A stretch of 64,000 nucleotides of DNA, from NCBI RefSeq assembly GCF_040869045.1, contig NC_090319.1, positions 304,718,998 through 304,782,997 on the forward strand, in the 5' to 3' direction. Shown here one piece after another: positions 43,188 through 55,046 of the stretch. Source of the DNA: Eurosta solidaginis (taxonomy: Eukaryota > Arthropoda > Insecta > Diptera > Tephritidae). Both the position numbers and the translations under genes were made by a program. Under the pieces are notes generated by a model. It did not search any database. It saw only the letters and a list, made by a program, of their open reading frames with translations, and was not told the origin of the DNA. Each line of letters starts with the position of its first letter. Position 1 is the first letter of the stretch.

Positions 43188-43785
43188 ATAACAAGGCCGC
43201 TGGCGCTTTCGCATTGCCTACGGAGCTATTCAAATACGCCGGCGAGGAATCAGCCTTCTTAGTATCACATTTAAAGTCCTGCTAAGCGTGTGGTGCGAAT
43301 GATTGAATCCCACCGTGAATGGGCTGATTGGACCTTTTCGGTGCGGCTTCAGACCTGGTAAATATACCATCCGAGAAAAAAGAATTGACACACATCACCT
43401 CTTCGTTGACATAATTGGCCTAAACACCCGCGCCGTAAGTTCTGCTTACTCCAAACTGAGAAATGAACCGGAAAAGATGGGTCCGATGGTGAATGAGGAC
43501 AAAACGAAGTAACTGCTGTCAACCACTTCACTGTTGACAGTCATAATTCCGAAATAGTTAAAGACTACATTGGACTGAGTAATAGAAAAATAAAGTCCTC
43601 TCCGCAAACGAAGATCATGTAACTTATCATACCCGCCACGCTATATGATGCAGAAGCATGGATCATGACAACATCAGATGAGGCGGCTCTGGGAGTATTC
43701 GAGAAGAAATTCTTCGAAAGATATAATGATGAGCTGTACGTGCCTTACGTAGATGTCAACATAGTACTGTTTCACCAAATTATTA
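43188..43785 (+). pseudogene. RTE-like LINE relic, right part
   Basis: It resumes at NKAAGAFALPTELFKYAGEE, continues through CGFRPGKYTI and HHLFVDIIG (RT palm), MVNEDKTK, and the thumb/connector segment TLYDAEAWIMTTSDEAALGV followed by FEKKFFERYNDELY. Stops and shifts are frequent. It is the right continuation of 38560-38895. Confidence 0.75.
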
Positions 43786-43849
43786 TAATAGAAAAAGAAG
43801 CGTAAAAAAACCAAATTCCCAAAAGTTTATGTCACTTGGGGTCCGTTTC

Positions 43850-44208
43850 ACAAAAATACAAGTTTTGTAGGGGTTGATAAGCGCAATACAAATCTGTATA
43901 GCTTCAGAGCTTCCGCAACCCACTTTCAACCTCACCTACGCGAGTGGAATCCTGTTACAAATATGAATGTATCATACATAGCAGGCCAGGGACTGGCAAC
44001 CCCAAGTTCCAAGGGAGTGGGGGCGGTATGGCCTAGAAAGATTAATGTCATATTAATCGTTCCCGAGACGGTCGGGCTATTACCTTAATTATGCTTGTCA
44101 CCGCAACGTACCGGATCTATATCGGGCAAAGGACCATCAACATCGATAACACTCCCCAAAGCCTTCGGGGAGTGTCTTTATCGTTAATATAATAACAACA
44201 ACAAGTCT
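43850..44208 (+). repeat. SINE-like element S1, plus-strand copy
   Basis: It includes AGCGCAATACAAATCTGTAT, GGGGGCGGTATGGCC, ATTAATCGTTCCCGAGACGG, CATCGATAACACTCC, the hairpin CCAAAGCCTTCGGGGAGTG and an AATAACAACAACAAG tail. No coding potential was found. Confidence 0.7.
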
Positions 44209-44287
44209 TTTAAAACAAGTAATTTTGGTTCGACAAACTTTTCTTTTCAGAAGAAGTTAACTTGTGTTATAAGACTTGTATATATAT

Positions 44288-44837
44288 TGTAACGAATTTA
44301 CTGAAATTCTGCTTATTTGCAACCTTCTGCTAACGTTCGTATCGCTAAACTGTTGAACAAAACACTCCAATATTCTGTATTACAAAATGGTCCTTATTAA
44401 ACGGCTTTGAAAGTACTGCACAATTAAACTTCACTTCGCAACTGATAACGTGTTTAAAACAAACTGATTCCTCGTGCCTCAGCTGGTGCTGCTTTTATAC
44501 TCTTAGGTTTCCTCGTTGGCATATTTCTAGGCGTTTCTATTTCTAGAATTAACTACTCTTGTTTACCAGCTATAAACTTATCAGCTATAACTACAGATGC
44601 TCGGTTATAGCTTCTCGCATAGCCATATGCGCGTGTATATGTGAGTGATACTTCCACCGATGATTGCCTACCTTTGGGAGTATCTCAGATATATACATGT
44701 ATTTGTGTGTTTCTCTCCGCTGCTTGTATGGACATATGTGTAGACATAATGATTGATTTGTTTATGTGCATACAATTCACTGCTTAGTATCGGCTTAGAG
44801 ATGATAGTATCGCTTAGTGTTGCTAATATTCGTCGCA
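44288..44837 (-). repeat. Left (3') LTR of G2
   Basis: 550 bp. It differs from the right LTR by scattered substitutions and a segment near 44632-44660 (GTATATGTGAGTGATACTTC) absent from the other. Confidence 0.88.
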
Positions 44838-45300
44838 CTGCCCTCCACATAAGTCTGATCGTCCCGATCAGACAAATCTCTCGATCTAAATGCTGCTGGC
44901 CTCTCCAAATGAACCACCGTTCTATTTCGTGGTTTCCCAATTGTTTGTTTGCGGTAGATGACATCACTAATCCTCTTCACAACTCTGCACGGGCCTTCTC
45001 AAATGTACCAAAATTTGGATGGTTGTATAGCAGTTACAAATCCAAGTAACCTTGCGAATTATAGTTCTTGTCGTACCTGTGTTTCATCCTACTAATTATC
45101 CTGGATCGTTCCCTCACACTCTGTTGTTTGGCCAATGCACTACATTGTAGAGCTTGCTCTTGACGGATTGGCTTCACATAATCAGTATCGTTCCGACGTT
45201 TCCCAACAGTAGTGCGCCCTGGCTTGAAACCACCCTTGCATTCTTTCTGGGAAATTCTTTCGTTCGTTTTAGTGCGTCCATTAGGGGTTTTCAATGCCAG
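44838..45300 (-). pseudogene. G2 pol C-terminal remnant
   Basis: The minus strand encodes SRMKHRYDKNYNSQGYLDL and then a shifted frame with LLYNHPNFGTFEKARAEL, resembling the chromodomain-less C-terminus after integrase in gypsy elements (a [K/R]M-x-x-RYD motif). Stops interrupt it. It directly follows protease, so about 3 kb of pol has been lost. Confidence 0.6.
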
Positions 45301-45452
45301 TGTTTCTCTCGCAGGTACCTTCGGTTTTGACTTGTTTCGCCCATTCGTTTCACCAACCTTTGGCCGACCTACTTTCTTTGACTTTTGTGGTCTCTGTCGA
45401 ATCTACTCCACCAGCACTCGCTTACTGCTGAACCCTTTTCTCCAAACTGAAG

Positions 45453-45758
45453 TCACATTTTGTTCTTATAGCGCATAATCTTTCTCCTCATATCGATCCT
45501 TATATCATGGTCAACTAAGAAGTCCACTCCCAATATTACTTCATCAACGATCTCCCCCACAACGAATATGTGTAGAACGATGACCTTCCCAATTAAGACT
45601 TCAAATATCACTTCTGCCTGGTCTTGGTTATACTCGCCAGTGACCGTACGCAACCTTGCTCCAGATAATGGCTTTACTCTCCTGTTGACCAAATCAGATC
45701 GGATTAAGGAATGAGATGCGCCCGCATCTACAGTCAGTACACGCTCCTTGCCATCCAC
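45453..45758 (-). CDS. G2 retropepsin-like protease fragment
   Basis: A 101-codon frame with the aspartic protease signature as DAGASHSLI (canonical DTG or DSG, here DAG) and ILGVDFLVDHDI downstream. The Thr-to-Ala change would probably reduce activity. It is separated from gag by a short frame change. Confidence 0.75.
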   Translation of the reverse strand: MDGKERVLTVDAGASHSLIRSDLVNRRVKPLSGARLRTVTGEYNQDQAEVIFEVLIGKVIVLHIFVVGEIVDEVILGVDFLVDHDIRIDMRRKIMRYKNKM

Positions 45759-45797
45759 ATTTCCTTTGACGGTAAGACTGCTCGAGTTTCTTCCAAT

Positions 45798-46961
45798 TTA
45801 CGAGATAGATATCCCAGGACATTCATTAGCTGGGGCAAGTTTTCGATCTTTATATCTGACTCGCTTTTGCTTATCTCCTCCAGCTTTACGTTTACGACCA
45901 GCCAAGTTGGAACTACCAGGACCGGTGCTGCAATGACGTGCAATGTGCCTTGGCTTTCCAGACTTAAAACATTTGATTGCATCATTATTCTTCTGTTGCG
46001 TTGCTTTTAAAGCTTCCAAAATTGCGTCTACCCACTCTGGCCTTTCTACTTCCACACGGCGTGCTTTGAAAACTGGCTTACACAGAAGCGACGCTGTTTC
46101 CAGAATCAGAGCATGTGATACCGTTTCTGCGAATGTAAGTTTTGGGTTTGCGTATGTCGCTCGCGTCGTTTCGACATCCCATATTCCATTAATAAAGCTC
46201 TGAATTTTTACCTTTTCGGTGTATTCCACGGATGCTTCCGCATTCGCTAAATGTGCGAGCCTTTCAACATCCGACGCAAACTCTTGCAATGTTTCCCCAG
46301 CCCTCTGGAAGCGGTTCAGAAACTCCATTTGGTATATCTGTCTCCTATGCTTGGTTCCGTGCCGTCTCTCTAGAGTGCCGATCAATGCTTCATAACAGTT
46401 CCGTTCGCCGTCTGGAATGGTTTGTAAGATCTCAGCTGCAGGCCCTTTCAATGCCATGAACAGTGCAGCGACTTTATCATCAGCATTCCAGTTGTTCACT
46501 GCTGCGGTCTTCTCGAACTGTAGCTCAAAGACCTGGAAAGGAACAGAACCGTCAAAAGATGGAGTTTTTACCTTCGCATTACTCGCTGAAGCAGCCAGAC
46601 GATTAAGTTGCAACTCCAGGATACGTCCTCTCAAAGCATCCACCTCGGCCTCGATTTTTTCCTCAAACTGCATTATTTTCTCGTCCATACGCGCTTCCAG
46701 TTGTGCAGAGACCTGCGATGATACCTGTGCTGAAATTTGTGCCGATATTTCGGATATTCGTGCGTCTTGCGCTGCAATTTTAGATGTTATTTCTGACGAC
46801 ATCACTGAGATACGTGTCTCCTGTGATTCCAGTTGTGATGACATATTTGTGGATATTTGTGATGACATTTCTGTTATGCGTGCTTCCTGTGATTCCATCT
46901 TGGATGTTATACGGTTCTCCTGTGATTCCAGTTTTGCCGATATCTGTGATAACAAAGCCAA
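45798..46961 (-). CDS. G2 gag protein, coiled-coil and zinc knuckle
   Basis: 387 codons. The amino third is a repetitive coiled coil built on SQE-x-R-I heptad-like units (SQISAKLESQENRITSK; SSQLESQETRISVMSS). The capsid-like region has FDGSVPFQVFELQFEKTA and FLNRFQRAGETLQEFA. The zinc knuckle reads CFKSGKPRHIARHC, with the second Cys replaced by Ser and the Gly by Arg, so it is degraded. The open length suggests recent decay. Confidence 0.85.
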   Translation of the reverse strand: MALLSQISAKLESQENRITSKMESQEARITEMSSQISTNMSSQLESQETRISVMSSEITSKIAAQDARISEISAQISAQVSSQVSAQLEARMDEKIMQFEEKIEAEVDALRGRILELQLNRLAASASNAKVKTPSFDGSVPFQVFELQFEKTAAVNNWNADDKVAALFMALKGPAAEILQTIPDGERNCYEALIGTLERRHGTKHRRQIYQMEFLNRFQRAGETLQEFASDVERLAHLANAEASVEYTEKVKIQSFINGIWDVETTRATYANPKLTFAETVSHALILETASLLCKPVFKARRVEVERPEWVDAILEALKATQQKNNDAIKCFKSGKPRHIARHCSTGPGSSNLAGRKRKAGGDKQKRVRYKDRKLAPANECPGISIS

Positions 46962-47257
46962 TATCGCAGTATTCTCGCCGCCTGCGACTGGACTCGGACT
47001 TCCGTTCTTCTCTTAAATTTTTGTTGTTGTCTCGTCCCCATCAGGATGAAAGACATCATCATCCACATTAATTCCATCCGACTCCATAGCGTCTCGTTGT
47101 CGTGCCTGAAGTTCGAGTTTATTGCCAGTTGTATTCAATCCACGGCTCTCCAACTCCTTCTTCAGTTGCTGGATCCTCAATTCACTCAACTTTGCCATGT
47201 CCAAATTGTATTCGCAATCTTACGAATTTATTCAACAATTCCTCTTCTGATACCATG

Positions 47258-47783
47258 TGTAACGAATTTACTGAAATTGCGCTTATTTACAACCTTCTGC
47301 TAACGTTCGTATCGCTAAACTGTTGTGTAAGACACTCCAATATTCTGTATTACAAAATGGTCTTTATTAAACTGCTTTGAAAGTGCTGCACAGTTAAACT
47401 TCACTTCGCAACTGATAGCGTGTTTAAAACAAACTGATTCCTCGTGCCTCAGCTGGTGCTGCTTTTATACTCTTAGGTTTCCTCGTTGGCATATTTCTAG
47501 GCGTTTCTATTTCTAGAATTTACTACTTTTTTACCATCTATAAATTTATCAGCTATAACTACAGATGCACAATTATAGCTTCTCGCATAGCCATATGCGC
47601 GTGCCATGATTCCCTACTTTTGGGAGTATCTCAGATATATGCATGCGTTTGTGCGTTTCTCTCCGCTGCTTGTATGGATATATGTATAGACATAATGATT
47701 GATTTGATTATGTGTATACAAGTCACTGCTTAGTATCGGCTTAGAGATGATAGTATCCCTTAGTGTTGCTAATATTCGTCACA
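47258..47783 (-). repeat. Right (5') LTR of G2
   Basis: 526 bp, 5' LTR for the minus-strand element. It begins two bases after a second TG. Confidence 0.88.
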
Positions 47784-48163
47784 ATATTTCGGAAAACGGG
47801 CCCTTGATTGGACGGAAAAAAATCAAGAATAATATTATAGAAGCATTTTTGGAAGGGTGCGTGATAGTATGAAAAGCCCCATATACATTAGACCAGTTGG
47901 AAAATACCGATGCTATGGATAGAATCAGTATTTTGAAAATTAATACGTCAGGAATTTGGTATTGAGAAGACTTTTATTATAGGCAATTTGCAACTTTTGC
48001 ACCCCTTTTACGGCCTAACTATAACCCTAAATTAGTTTAAATAAAATAAAATAGCATTTTTTTTGTTTTATCGGCCTATTGATGAAATATGGAATGAAAT
48101 AGCCATGACCATGAATCACTTATTTCAACAATATATGACGTAAACGTAAGTATTTGATGAAAT

Positions 48164-49330
48164 TTGAAGCTTCTAGCTGTTGAAAATGGGGCGACCAGAG
48201 GATGTAGGTTTTGTGTACCAGTCAAGTATAATTTTCGCCTAATAAATTTCTTTTCATCACAACCCTTTAAGTATAAATTAAATACCGCCAAAAATTTTAT
48301 ACATAAAGTACTGACCATCAGCAATCAATGTTTTCATAACGCTAATATAGAACAAATCAAAATGACGCTAAGAAGTAACAATTATCCCAATAAATTAATA
48401 TGTAATCTAATTGACCGTAAACAACAAGAATTAATAAATATTCCCACACAAACCACAACGAAAGAGTCGCCGAATGAGCCAAAACAATATTTTAGTACGA
48501 CCTATATTCCCAGGCTCTCAGAAAATCTAGCACAACACATAACAAAAAACCCAAAAGTAACACTGGCTTACAAATCTAACCACACTCTATCAACATTCTT
48601 TACAAAAACAAAAAGCCCGATCGACATACAACAACAAAGTAACGTGGTATACCAAATAGAGCGCAAAGGAAATGAACATTGTTTACTATATAGTTTGGCA
48701 GCTTAAGTAGAGGTTATGTTGCGAATAGAGTGGAAGGCAGTGGACTAGGCAGTCGAATGTCATATAATGAAGGAATGGTGTTCGGAGATTTTTCAAAGTT
48801 AAAAAAAAATGATAAAAGCTTTAATATAAATAAAACTATTGTTTTAGTAACAACAAAAACGCCATATATATTCTGTATACATAAATTTGTAAGGATTATC
48901 TCACTTTAAAATTTGAATTAAATGATCTAAAATTTTGTTTTGAAACTGAGTGGAGAACTGTGTGTGTGAATGTGCGAATTTTCACCGATCAGCTGTTAGT
49001 TGCGCTACTTGGTAAAATTTACAATGGAAATGAAACTGAACATTGCAACAAAATATATATTGGCACTACGAAGAGGGCGCTAAACACACGACTTGCAGAG
49101 CACCAAGCCGATACCAACAAATAAAAACACAGCACGGCGTTATCACAGCACGCGGTAAACAACAAACACACAGTAGATTTCACAACAACAAAAATAATAG
49201 ACAAAGAGACGAGAGAAAGAACAAAGTACACACTCGAGAGCCTAAGAATAATGCAAACAGAGAAAAGGCAATGAACAAGAAAGAAGATACACAAGACATA
49301 GCCGCGACTTACTTATTATGCCTATGACAC
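48164..49330 (+). pseudogene. Penelope-like element relic (RT end and GIY-YIG), split by MITE M3
   Basis: The plus strand reads LNTAKNFIHKVLTISNQCFH and NNYPNKLICNLIDRKQQ, typical of the linker between the Penelope RT and the nuclease, then YQIERKGNEHC at 48676. After the MITE it resumes at NKIYIGTTKRALNTRLAEHQ, the GIY-YIG-type endonuclease start, ending at 49327. Without the MITE the frame joins across the duplication. It is 5'-truncated, and a stop follows LAEHQADTNK. Confidence 0.85.
48677..49026 (+). mobile_element. MITE family M, copy M3
   Basis: 350 bp with CATTGT/ACAATG ends and the exact 8-bp duplication GAAATGAA (48669-48676, 49027-49034), inserted in the Penelope-like relic between linker and nuclease. 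Confidence 0.93.
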
Positions 49331-49764
49331 AGATAATTAGTTTTAGTTTGACAAGTTTACCATATAGTGATGGTAGCATTTAATTTTTTTGTAAAGTAAT
49401 AATAAAATCGTTTTTTAAATACCAATGTAAGTGAATATAAATAATTGTTTGTGAAGTAATATTTCATGTAAAATTCAAATTTATAATTGTGCAAAACTTT
49501 GTTTGAAACTATGTCATTTAGATCGTGTAATTTTTTTTTCTAATGTTGTTTTTGTCTTTTGTTATAAACAAATATAGACCGCCCCTGAAGAAGATAAGGA
49601 TAATTATCGAAACGTTGGGCTAAATGGTGGAATAAATCACATTTTATTTCCACTTGACCCTAATAGATCAGTAAAGCTGAAAAACTACATATAAATTAAT
49701 AAAACTGATCGGAAATTACCATTAAATAAAATAATTAAAATTAATTTAAATCGGTCTTTATAGA
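49331..49764. other. Penelope 3' untranslated region and AT-rich flank
   Basis: Non-coding. It includes the hammerhead-like core and TAAATGGTGGAATAAATCAC downstream. Confidence 0.5.
49585..49616 (+). ncRNA. Hammerhead-ribozyme-like core in Penelope 3' region
   Basis: CTGAAGA, a stem with loop (GATAA...TTATC) and GAAAC form the CUGANGA...GAAA core. Penelope-like elements are known to carry such motifs near their ends. Stem I and III partners were not resolved by eye. Confidence 0.45.
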
Positions 49765-50125
49765 CGTGTCACCAATTTGTCAGAAGTTTTGGATTTATGT
49801 TCGAAAGTCATCAAGTTTTCGGGTTATCGGTGTTAACCAATTTCTAATCGGATTGTTATCGAAAAGTTATCGATTTGTTATCAAAATATTATTGATTACT
49901 TATCGAAAAGTTATGGATATGTTGTCAAAAGGATATCAATTTGTTTTCGGGAATTTATAAATTTGTTACCGGAGTATTGCCAATTTGTCATCGGCGTGTT
50001 ATCGATTTTGTTATCAAAAAAGTATCGATTTCTTATCCAACAGTTTTCAATTTCTAATCGGAAGTCTACCAACTTTCTTATCGGCTTGTTATCGATTTGC
50101 TAACGCCGACTCATCGGGTTGTCAT
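49765..50125. repeat. Degenerate short tandem repeat rich in TTATCGATTTGTTATC
   Basis: Units of roughly 20-26 bp of the form TTATCGAAAAG / TTATCGATTTG / TTATCAAAA recur about fifteen times with many substitutions. This is a strongly decayed minisatellite. Confidence 0.65.
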
Positions 50126-51149
50126 GAAACAGGTACCGATAAAATTTCAATATAAAATCTATGACACATGTGCAACCCATCTATAACAAGCCGATAAGAA
50201 ACCATTAAGAAGACGCCTTTTAATTTTTTTGTATGAGCCAGTCTAATATACATTTAACTATAACAACAAAATCGCTTAAATAATTAACAAATTTCAACAT
50301 ATTTCAGCGTTTAAATAACGTATTGGGACTTTCTACACATGCGGCTCTCTCGCCACGGGTTAATATTTAATGAGATTTGGGCTTTTCATTTAGGGGTGTG
50401 TTGTTGCAGTCAAACGAAATGCACACCTTTAGCTATTTCAGCTGCGCATTGTGTTAGAAACAATACGAATAGTATCGGAATGGGAGTCATGAATGGCGGC
50501 TACGATGATTCTGTGAAAAACGGGTATAAATTAATTAAATAAATGATTAAATAACTAAGTAGTAGAATTGGTATTGAAATAATAAATTAATATAAAAATT
50601 TTAAGAAATTCGTGAAATGAAAAAAAATTTTTTTAAATTAAGTAGTCCAATAATAGTGCATTAATTTTAGAAATCCAAAAAAATAATGTGAAAAGTATAA
50701 GTAGCAACATTTTCAAAAGCAAGTGCTACCTACATACATACATACAAATGCAGATTTTGAAAATAAAAATTTTTTTTTTTAAAACGTTTTAAGTTTCCAA
50801 ATTAGTTGATTTAAAATTAAATAAAATATTCTCCAACTCTCACCCAACAAATGAAAAATCGATTTTTCCAAAATACCTTCAATATATCAACACCACCACG
50901 AGCAGAGTAGCAACGACGTGCACAACAGCGGGAAAATTTGTGAAAATACCAACACTTGACACTTCAACAAATTAACAGTGATAAGAAATAGTGACATATA
51001 CAAATAGAAAAATTCTCTCATAAAACGTGGTTATTTTCATTTAGTCTTTCGTACAAACATTTCTGACGTTTATGTTTATATTTGTAATGCGCAGGCGTAC
51101 TTACCCAACCCCCAAAATTAGGAAAAGGTATCAATGGTATTTTCACAAA
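50126..51149. other. AT-rich gap, no gene supported
   Basis: A short frame at 50339-50542 has no domain. No repeat was recognised apart from CATACATACATAC-type simple sequence. Confidence 0.45.
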
Positions 51150-51157
51150 TGCAGCCA

Positions 51158-51511
51158 CATTGTTTACTATATAGTTTGGCAACTTAAATAGAGGTTTTGT
51201 TGCGAATAGAGTGGAAGGCAGTGGACTAGGCAGTCGAATGTCATATAATGAAAGAATGGTGTTCGGAGTCTTTTCAAAGTTAAAAAAAAAAAATGATAAA
51301 AGCTTTAATAAAAATAAAACTATTGTTTTAGTAACAATAAAAACGCCTTATATATTCTATATACACAAAATTCGTAAGGATTGTCTCACTTTAAAATTTG
51401 AGTTAAATAATCTAAAGTTTGTTTTTGAAACTGAGTCGAGAACTGTGCGTGTGAATGTGCGAATTTTCACCGATCAGCTGTTAGTTGCGCTACTTGGTAA
51501 AATTTACAATG
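51158..51511 (+). mobile_element. MITE family M, copy M4
   Basis: 354 bp with CATTGT/ACAATG ends and the exact 8-bp duplication TGCAGCCA (51150-51157, 51512-51519). Similar to M3 throughout, differing by point changes and A-run length. Confidence 0.93.
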
Positions 51512-51519
51512 TGCAGCCA

Positions 51520-52440
51520 GGCTACTAAACACCGAATACTCGCTCACTCGCATTTGTGTAGTAGGTGTGGTGGATTGTTTGATTGAAATATTCAAATTTA
51601 TATACATACATATGTAGGATAAGAAAATTAACGACGATGTCAGTGGCTTTTAAAGTTTGGGCTCGTGTGGACAAATTTGAGCGGATCTTTGGTCAGAACA
51701 AAAAATTCTAAACGGATTTGAAAGCATCGAGCCTTAAGCAAAATATATTAAAAAAAGGTTGATGTAAATATACCGTTACAAAGCTACAAACATATGTACA
51801 TATGTATGTTGTATGTGTGTACGTATATGTATTTGTGCATATCCTTAAATATACAAGTAGTTCTTACTTGCACCTACATACCACGTATATATGTAAGAAA
51901 TTATTGAATTTTCTTCATTCATTCAAAATATGTACCTACTTCAAGTGTCTGAGTGCATTCCAAGAGTTAAAATGCAGATTTAATAAGCCTTGAAAGGCAT
52001 ACGAGCTATAAATGTGCATATGTGTGCATCAATATATAATATTTGAAGTGAACGACTTAACTTAAGAATGAAATTCAATGTAAACGAAAAAAGAATAAAA
52101 TAAATCAAATAAAGGCGGTAAGTTTAATTTTGAGCAATAAGAAATTATTTAACAAGCTTGTAAATACATACGTGTGTGCTTATATAGGCATAACTGTGCT
52201 CCTTCACAGGCATATGTGAGCATATACATATTTTTACGTATGTAAATATATTAGGGTGGCTAAAAGCAGGGTTCAGAAAAACCCCTCATTGATAAATTCA
52301 ATATTTAACTTTTTCACTGAATTCAACAAAACCCATCAATTGTGAATTGAAAAAATTGTATATGTACTCACTACCATGGCTCAATTATATGGTTGGCTCA
52401 TGTCATCAGCTGATTTTATTTTTTTCATTTCCCTGGTATA
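51520..52440. other. AT-rich gap with CATATGTA microsatellite-like tracts
   Basis: Tracts such as CATATGTACATATGTATG occur near 51790. No gene was seen. Confidence 0.45.
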
Positions 52441-52600
52441 GGGATTGCCAAAAGGATATGGCAAACGATGTATATTGGAACGATTTTCCGTCATCCCTTG
52501 TCAAATTTGGTTTTGAGACAAACCGGTTTCGGCGTTGTGCCATCATCAGTGTCGATTTTCGATATGGCAAACGTTAAATGTAACCAACACATTGACAATA
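52441..52600 (-). repeat. Penelope-like 3' end fragment with hammerhead-like core
   Basis: On the minus strand CTGATGA (52549-52543), a stem GGC...GCC and GAAAC (52530-52526) give the CUGANGA...GAAA core, followed by CGGTTTGTCTCAAAACC. It is an isolated terminal fragment of a Penelope-like element (inference). Confidence 0.45.
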
Positions 52601-52689
52601 ATTTACTGCCGTGGTGGTAAATTTTTTGTAAAAAAAAATAGTTTCGCATCACTTTCAGTTCTTTTTAAACGGTTTTATTTAGGTTGACT

Positions 52690-53177
52690 TGACAGGCTGG
52701 TTACATAGCACTTTTTTTGTAACTGAAATTTAAGTAGAGTAGATAACTTCTCGATAAGCTACAAGCTTGAAACTTGGAATATAGTTCAGAAACCGATGAC
52801 AATGCAATCATAAGAAAAAAATCGCCGCTAGGTGGCGCAAGGATCGCGATATTCACAAAAATCGTATTTGTTATCCGATTTGGCTCATATTTGGAACACA
52901 TAATACATACAAGAATAGAAAGCGACCTATGATGTCCGATTGGGCTCATATTTGGAACAAATATTACATACAGTCCGGTAGAAGTGACATCAAAATATTT
53001 TGGAGTTGGAGGAGGGACAAGCATACGTGGCGCAGATTCGAGTAAAATCTTTGGAAGGATTATGTATTGAGGACTTAGATTGTAACAAATTGTCAGGAAA
53101 GAGTCCTTGTAATAGTGAGTCACTAAATGAACTAAATAGAATAAGAAATAAGAGGCAATTAAATAAAGACTAAAAAC
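52690..53177. repeat. Non-coding repeat with duplicated TCATATTTGGAACA segment
   Basis: Two tandem pieces share TCCGATT(T/G)GGCTCATATTTGG (52876 and 52936). The block CGCCGCTAGGTGGCGCAAGG lies upstream. The 177-codon minus-strand frame over this block has no plausible protein features. Confidence 0.4.
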
Positions 53178-53628
53178 TTGAAAATAAAATAATTTAAAAA
53201 AAAATTTTAAGTTAAACGGTTTTATTGAAAACAATACTTACATGAAGTAATAATAATACTAAAAGCTAGAAAATAATTAGGTAGGTCCTAGGTACTAGTC
53301 GTCACACTCCTCATCAATCTAGGGCGTTGATCAGACAATTAAATAAAAGCGTTGGACGCGTCAAATTTCTATTAATAGTCATACATATATAAGACCAACT
53401 GAACCTTAATAAGGTTATGCATGCTACGCCGCACATTTTTAGAAATTTCACGCGCCCAATGCTTTTATTTAATTGTCTGATCAACGCCCTAGATTGATGA
53501 GGAGTGTGACGACTAGTACCTAGGACCTACCTAATTATTTTCTAGCTTTCAGTATTATTATTACTTCATGTAAATATTGTTTTCAATAAAACCGTTTAAC
53601 ATACAATTTTTTTAAAATTATTTTATTC
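53178..53628. repeat. Large fold-back palindrome
   Basis: Two arms of nearly 200 bp are inverted copies with few mismatches: GTTAAACGGTTTTATTGAAA near 53212 mirrors TTTCAATAAAACCGTTTAAC near 53580, continuing inward to AAAGCGTTGGACGCGTCAAA and its mirror. The spacer is about 60 bp (53375-53437). RNA from it would form a long hairpin. Confidence 0.85.
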
Positions 53629-55046
53629 AGTAAATGCACCTAATTTAGCCCATTATTTTCCCACAACACACAAGAATTGCAAAGTTTTATTTTTTTTTCT
53701 CCATTCCATTCGCCTAACACCAACACACAGATTTTGACAATCTGAACATAGGTATGTTGTTGCTGTAGAGATGAACCAACCATATAGTTGAACCATGCTC
53801 ATTACTGAAAAATCATTGAAACATTTATCGCTTTTATCGCCTTAGAATTTTTCATATACTCAATTTTTCATTTCCTCAAAATATAATTCATTTTGAAAGA
53901 CCTTCCTTTCACGGACTATTTGCAGAATTTTCGGAATCTCTTCTTCTCTGGAACTTCTTTGAAATTACGTTTTTGGGAGCGTTTTATGACCACTTTCTTC
54001 AAGTTTTGGTATTGTTTTCGGAAACAATTTGGCTCTATCTATGTTTTTTTCGATTTAATATTATTTCGGTAGCATCCACCGATTTAAGTTGGCCGAAAAA
54101 ATCGATAGTCTCTAATGAAAGAACATTAAAAGTTAGTTATGCTCATTCATCCATCCGTCAGCAGCCTCGCCCTCACATGTTTTTGCATATATATAAATAA
54201 CAAATACGCATGTACATATATAATAATGTGGGCGGGGTTATCAACCGATTTTCGTGACTTTTATCTAGACCAATTGTGCTTTGTACAGCGACCAAGTTTA
54301 ATTACTTGCAAAAAGCATGTAAGGATGAGCTTTTGGGCAGTTGGGCTGGCTTAAACTTTTTAGGTTGGGTTGAACTGGCCTGTCAATAAAGACCTCACCT
54401 ACACTGAATGTGTCCATAATGTTAACAAAATTTGTTTGACGACAAAACGGAACAACCCCAATCAGGTACCAGGACTTATGTTATAGAATAACTTCGTCCT
54501 ATTGGCAAATACTAGAAGTTTTCTGGGACCTAGCTTAATTGGTGCCTCGAGATCTGGGAACTCTGTCGCTACTAATAACTGGAGCCTTGACCTGGCGAGC
54601 GCAGGACACGAACACAGAACGTGCTCAACCGTTTCTGCCGTCGTAAATAATACTGTAATATTTTTACAAACACATCGAAACTTACTCTGGACTCAGACTC
54701 ATCGTATGTAGACCCTATAAGTTAGGATTGGTAGTGAAAAAAATGCAGAAGCATTGTAATGCTAATGAGTTTTTAAGAGGATAAAAATTTTTTGATATAA
54801 ATACCCATTGGAGGTAGAGATATATGCCGCCTGTAAACGCCGCCGCCGATTGTCGAAAATATCGGCGGCCGCGTCCGGCGCGGTACTATATTTTCTACTC
54901 ATTTGAGACTGTCTAGGCCATTTATTGTTCATGTCGAAAATTGAACGGATATGGTCGAAAGGGGTATCAACGGATGCGCATCACTTCTAGTTATAAGAAT
55001 CCAATTGCGAAATGTAACTATTTCTACCCGTTCAAAAGTAATTTAA
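53629..55046. other. AT-rich gap with a repeat-like GC-richer block
   Basis: No gene is supported. A GC-richer block at about 54358-54690 (GGGTTGGGTTGAACTGGCCT, GGACACGAACACAGAACGTG) resembles dispersed repeat sequence but was not classified. Confidence 0.4.

Larger units (their letters stand above)
44288..47783 (-). mobile_element. Gypsy-type LTR retrotransposon G2, pol largely deleted
   Basis: LTRs 44288-44837 and 47258-47783 start TGTAACGAATTTACTG and end ATTCGTC(A/G)CA. A 4-bp duplication ATAT flanks the element. On the minus strand a TGGTATCAGAAG-type primer-binding site follows the right LTR (47247-47256), gag and protease follow, and GGAGGGCAG resembles a polypurine tract before the left LTR. 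RT, RNase H and integrase core are missing; only the pol C-terminus remains. LTR similarity is high but not complete, so it is younger than G1 by eye. Confidence 0.88.

Noticed and set aside
45943..47016. Plus-strand frames of 75-199 codons opposite G2 gag
   Set aside because: They are antisense shadows of the gag frame, with Ser/Cys-rich content arising from its coiled-coil repeats.
52701..53234. 177-codon minus-strand frame
   Set aside because: It lies over a non-coding repeat with an internally duplicated segment and AT-rich DNA, rich in Phe/Leu/Tyr/Ile, with no domain or splice logic.
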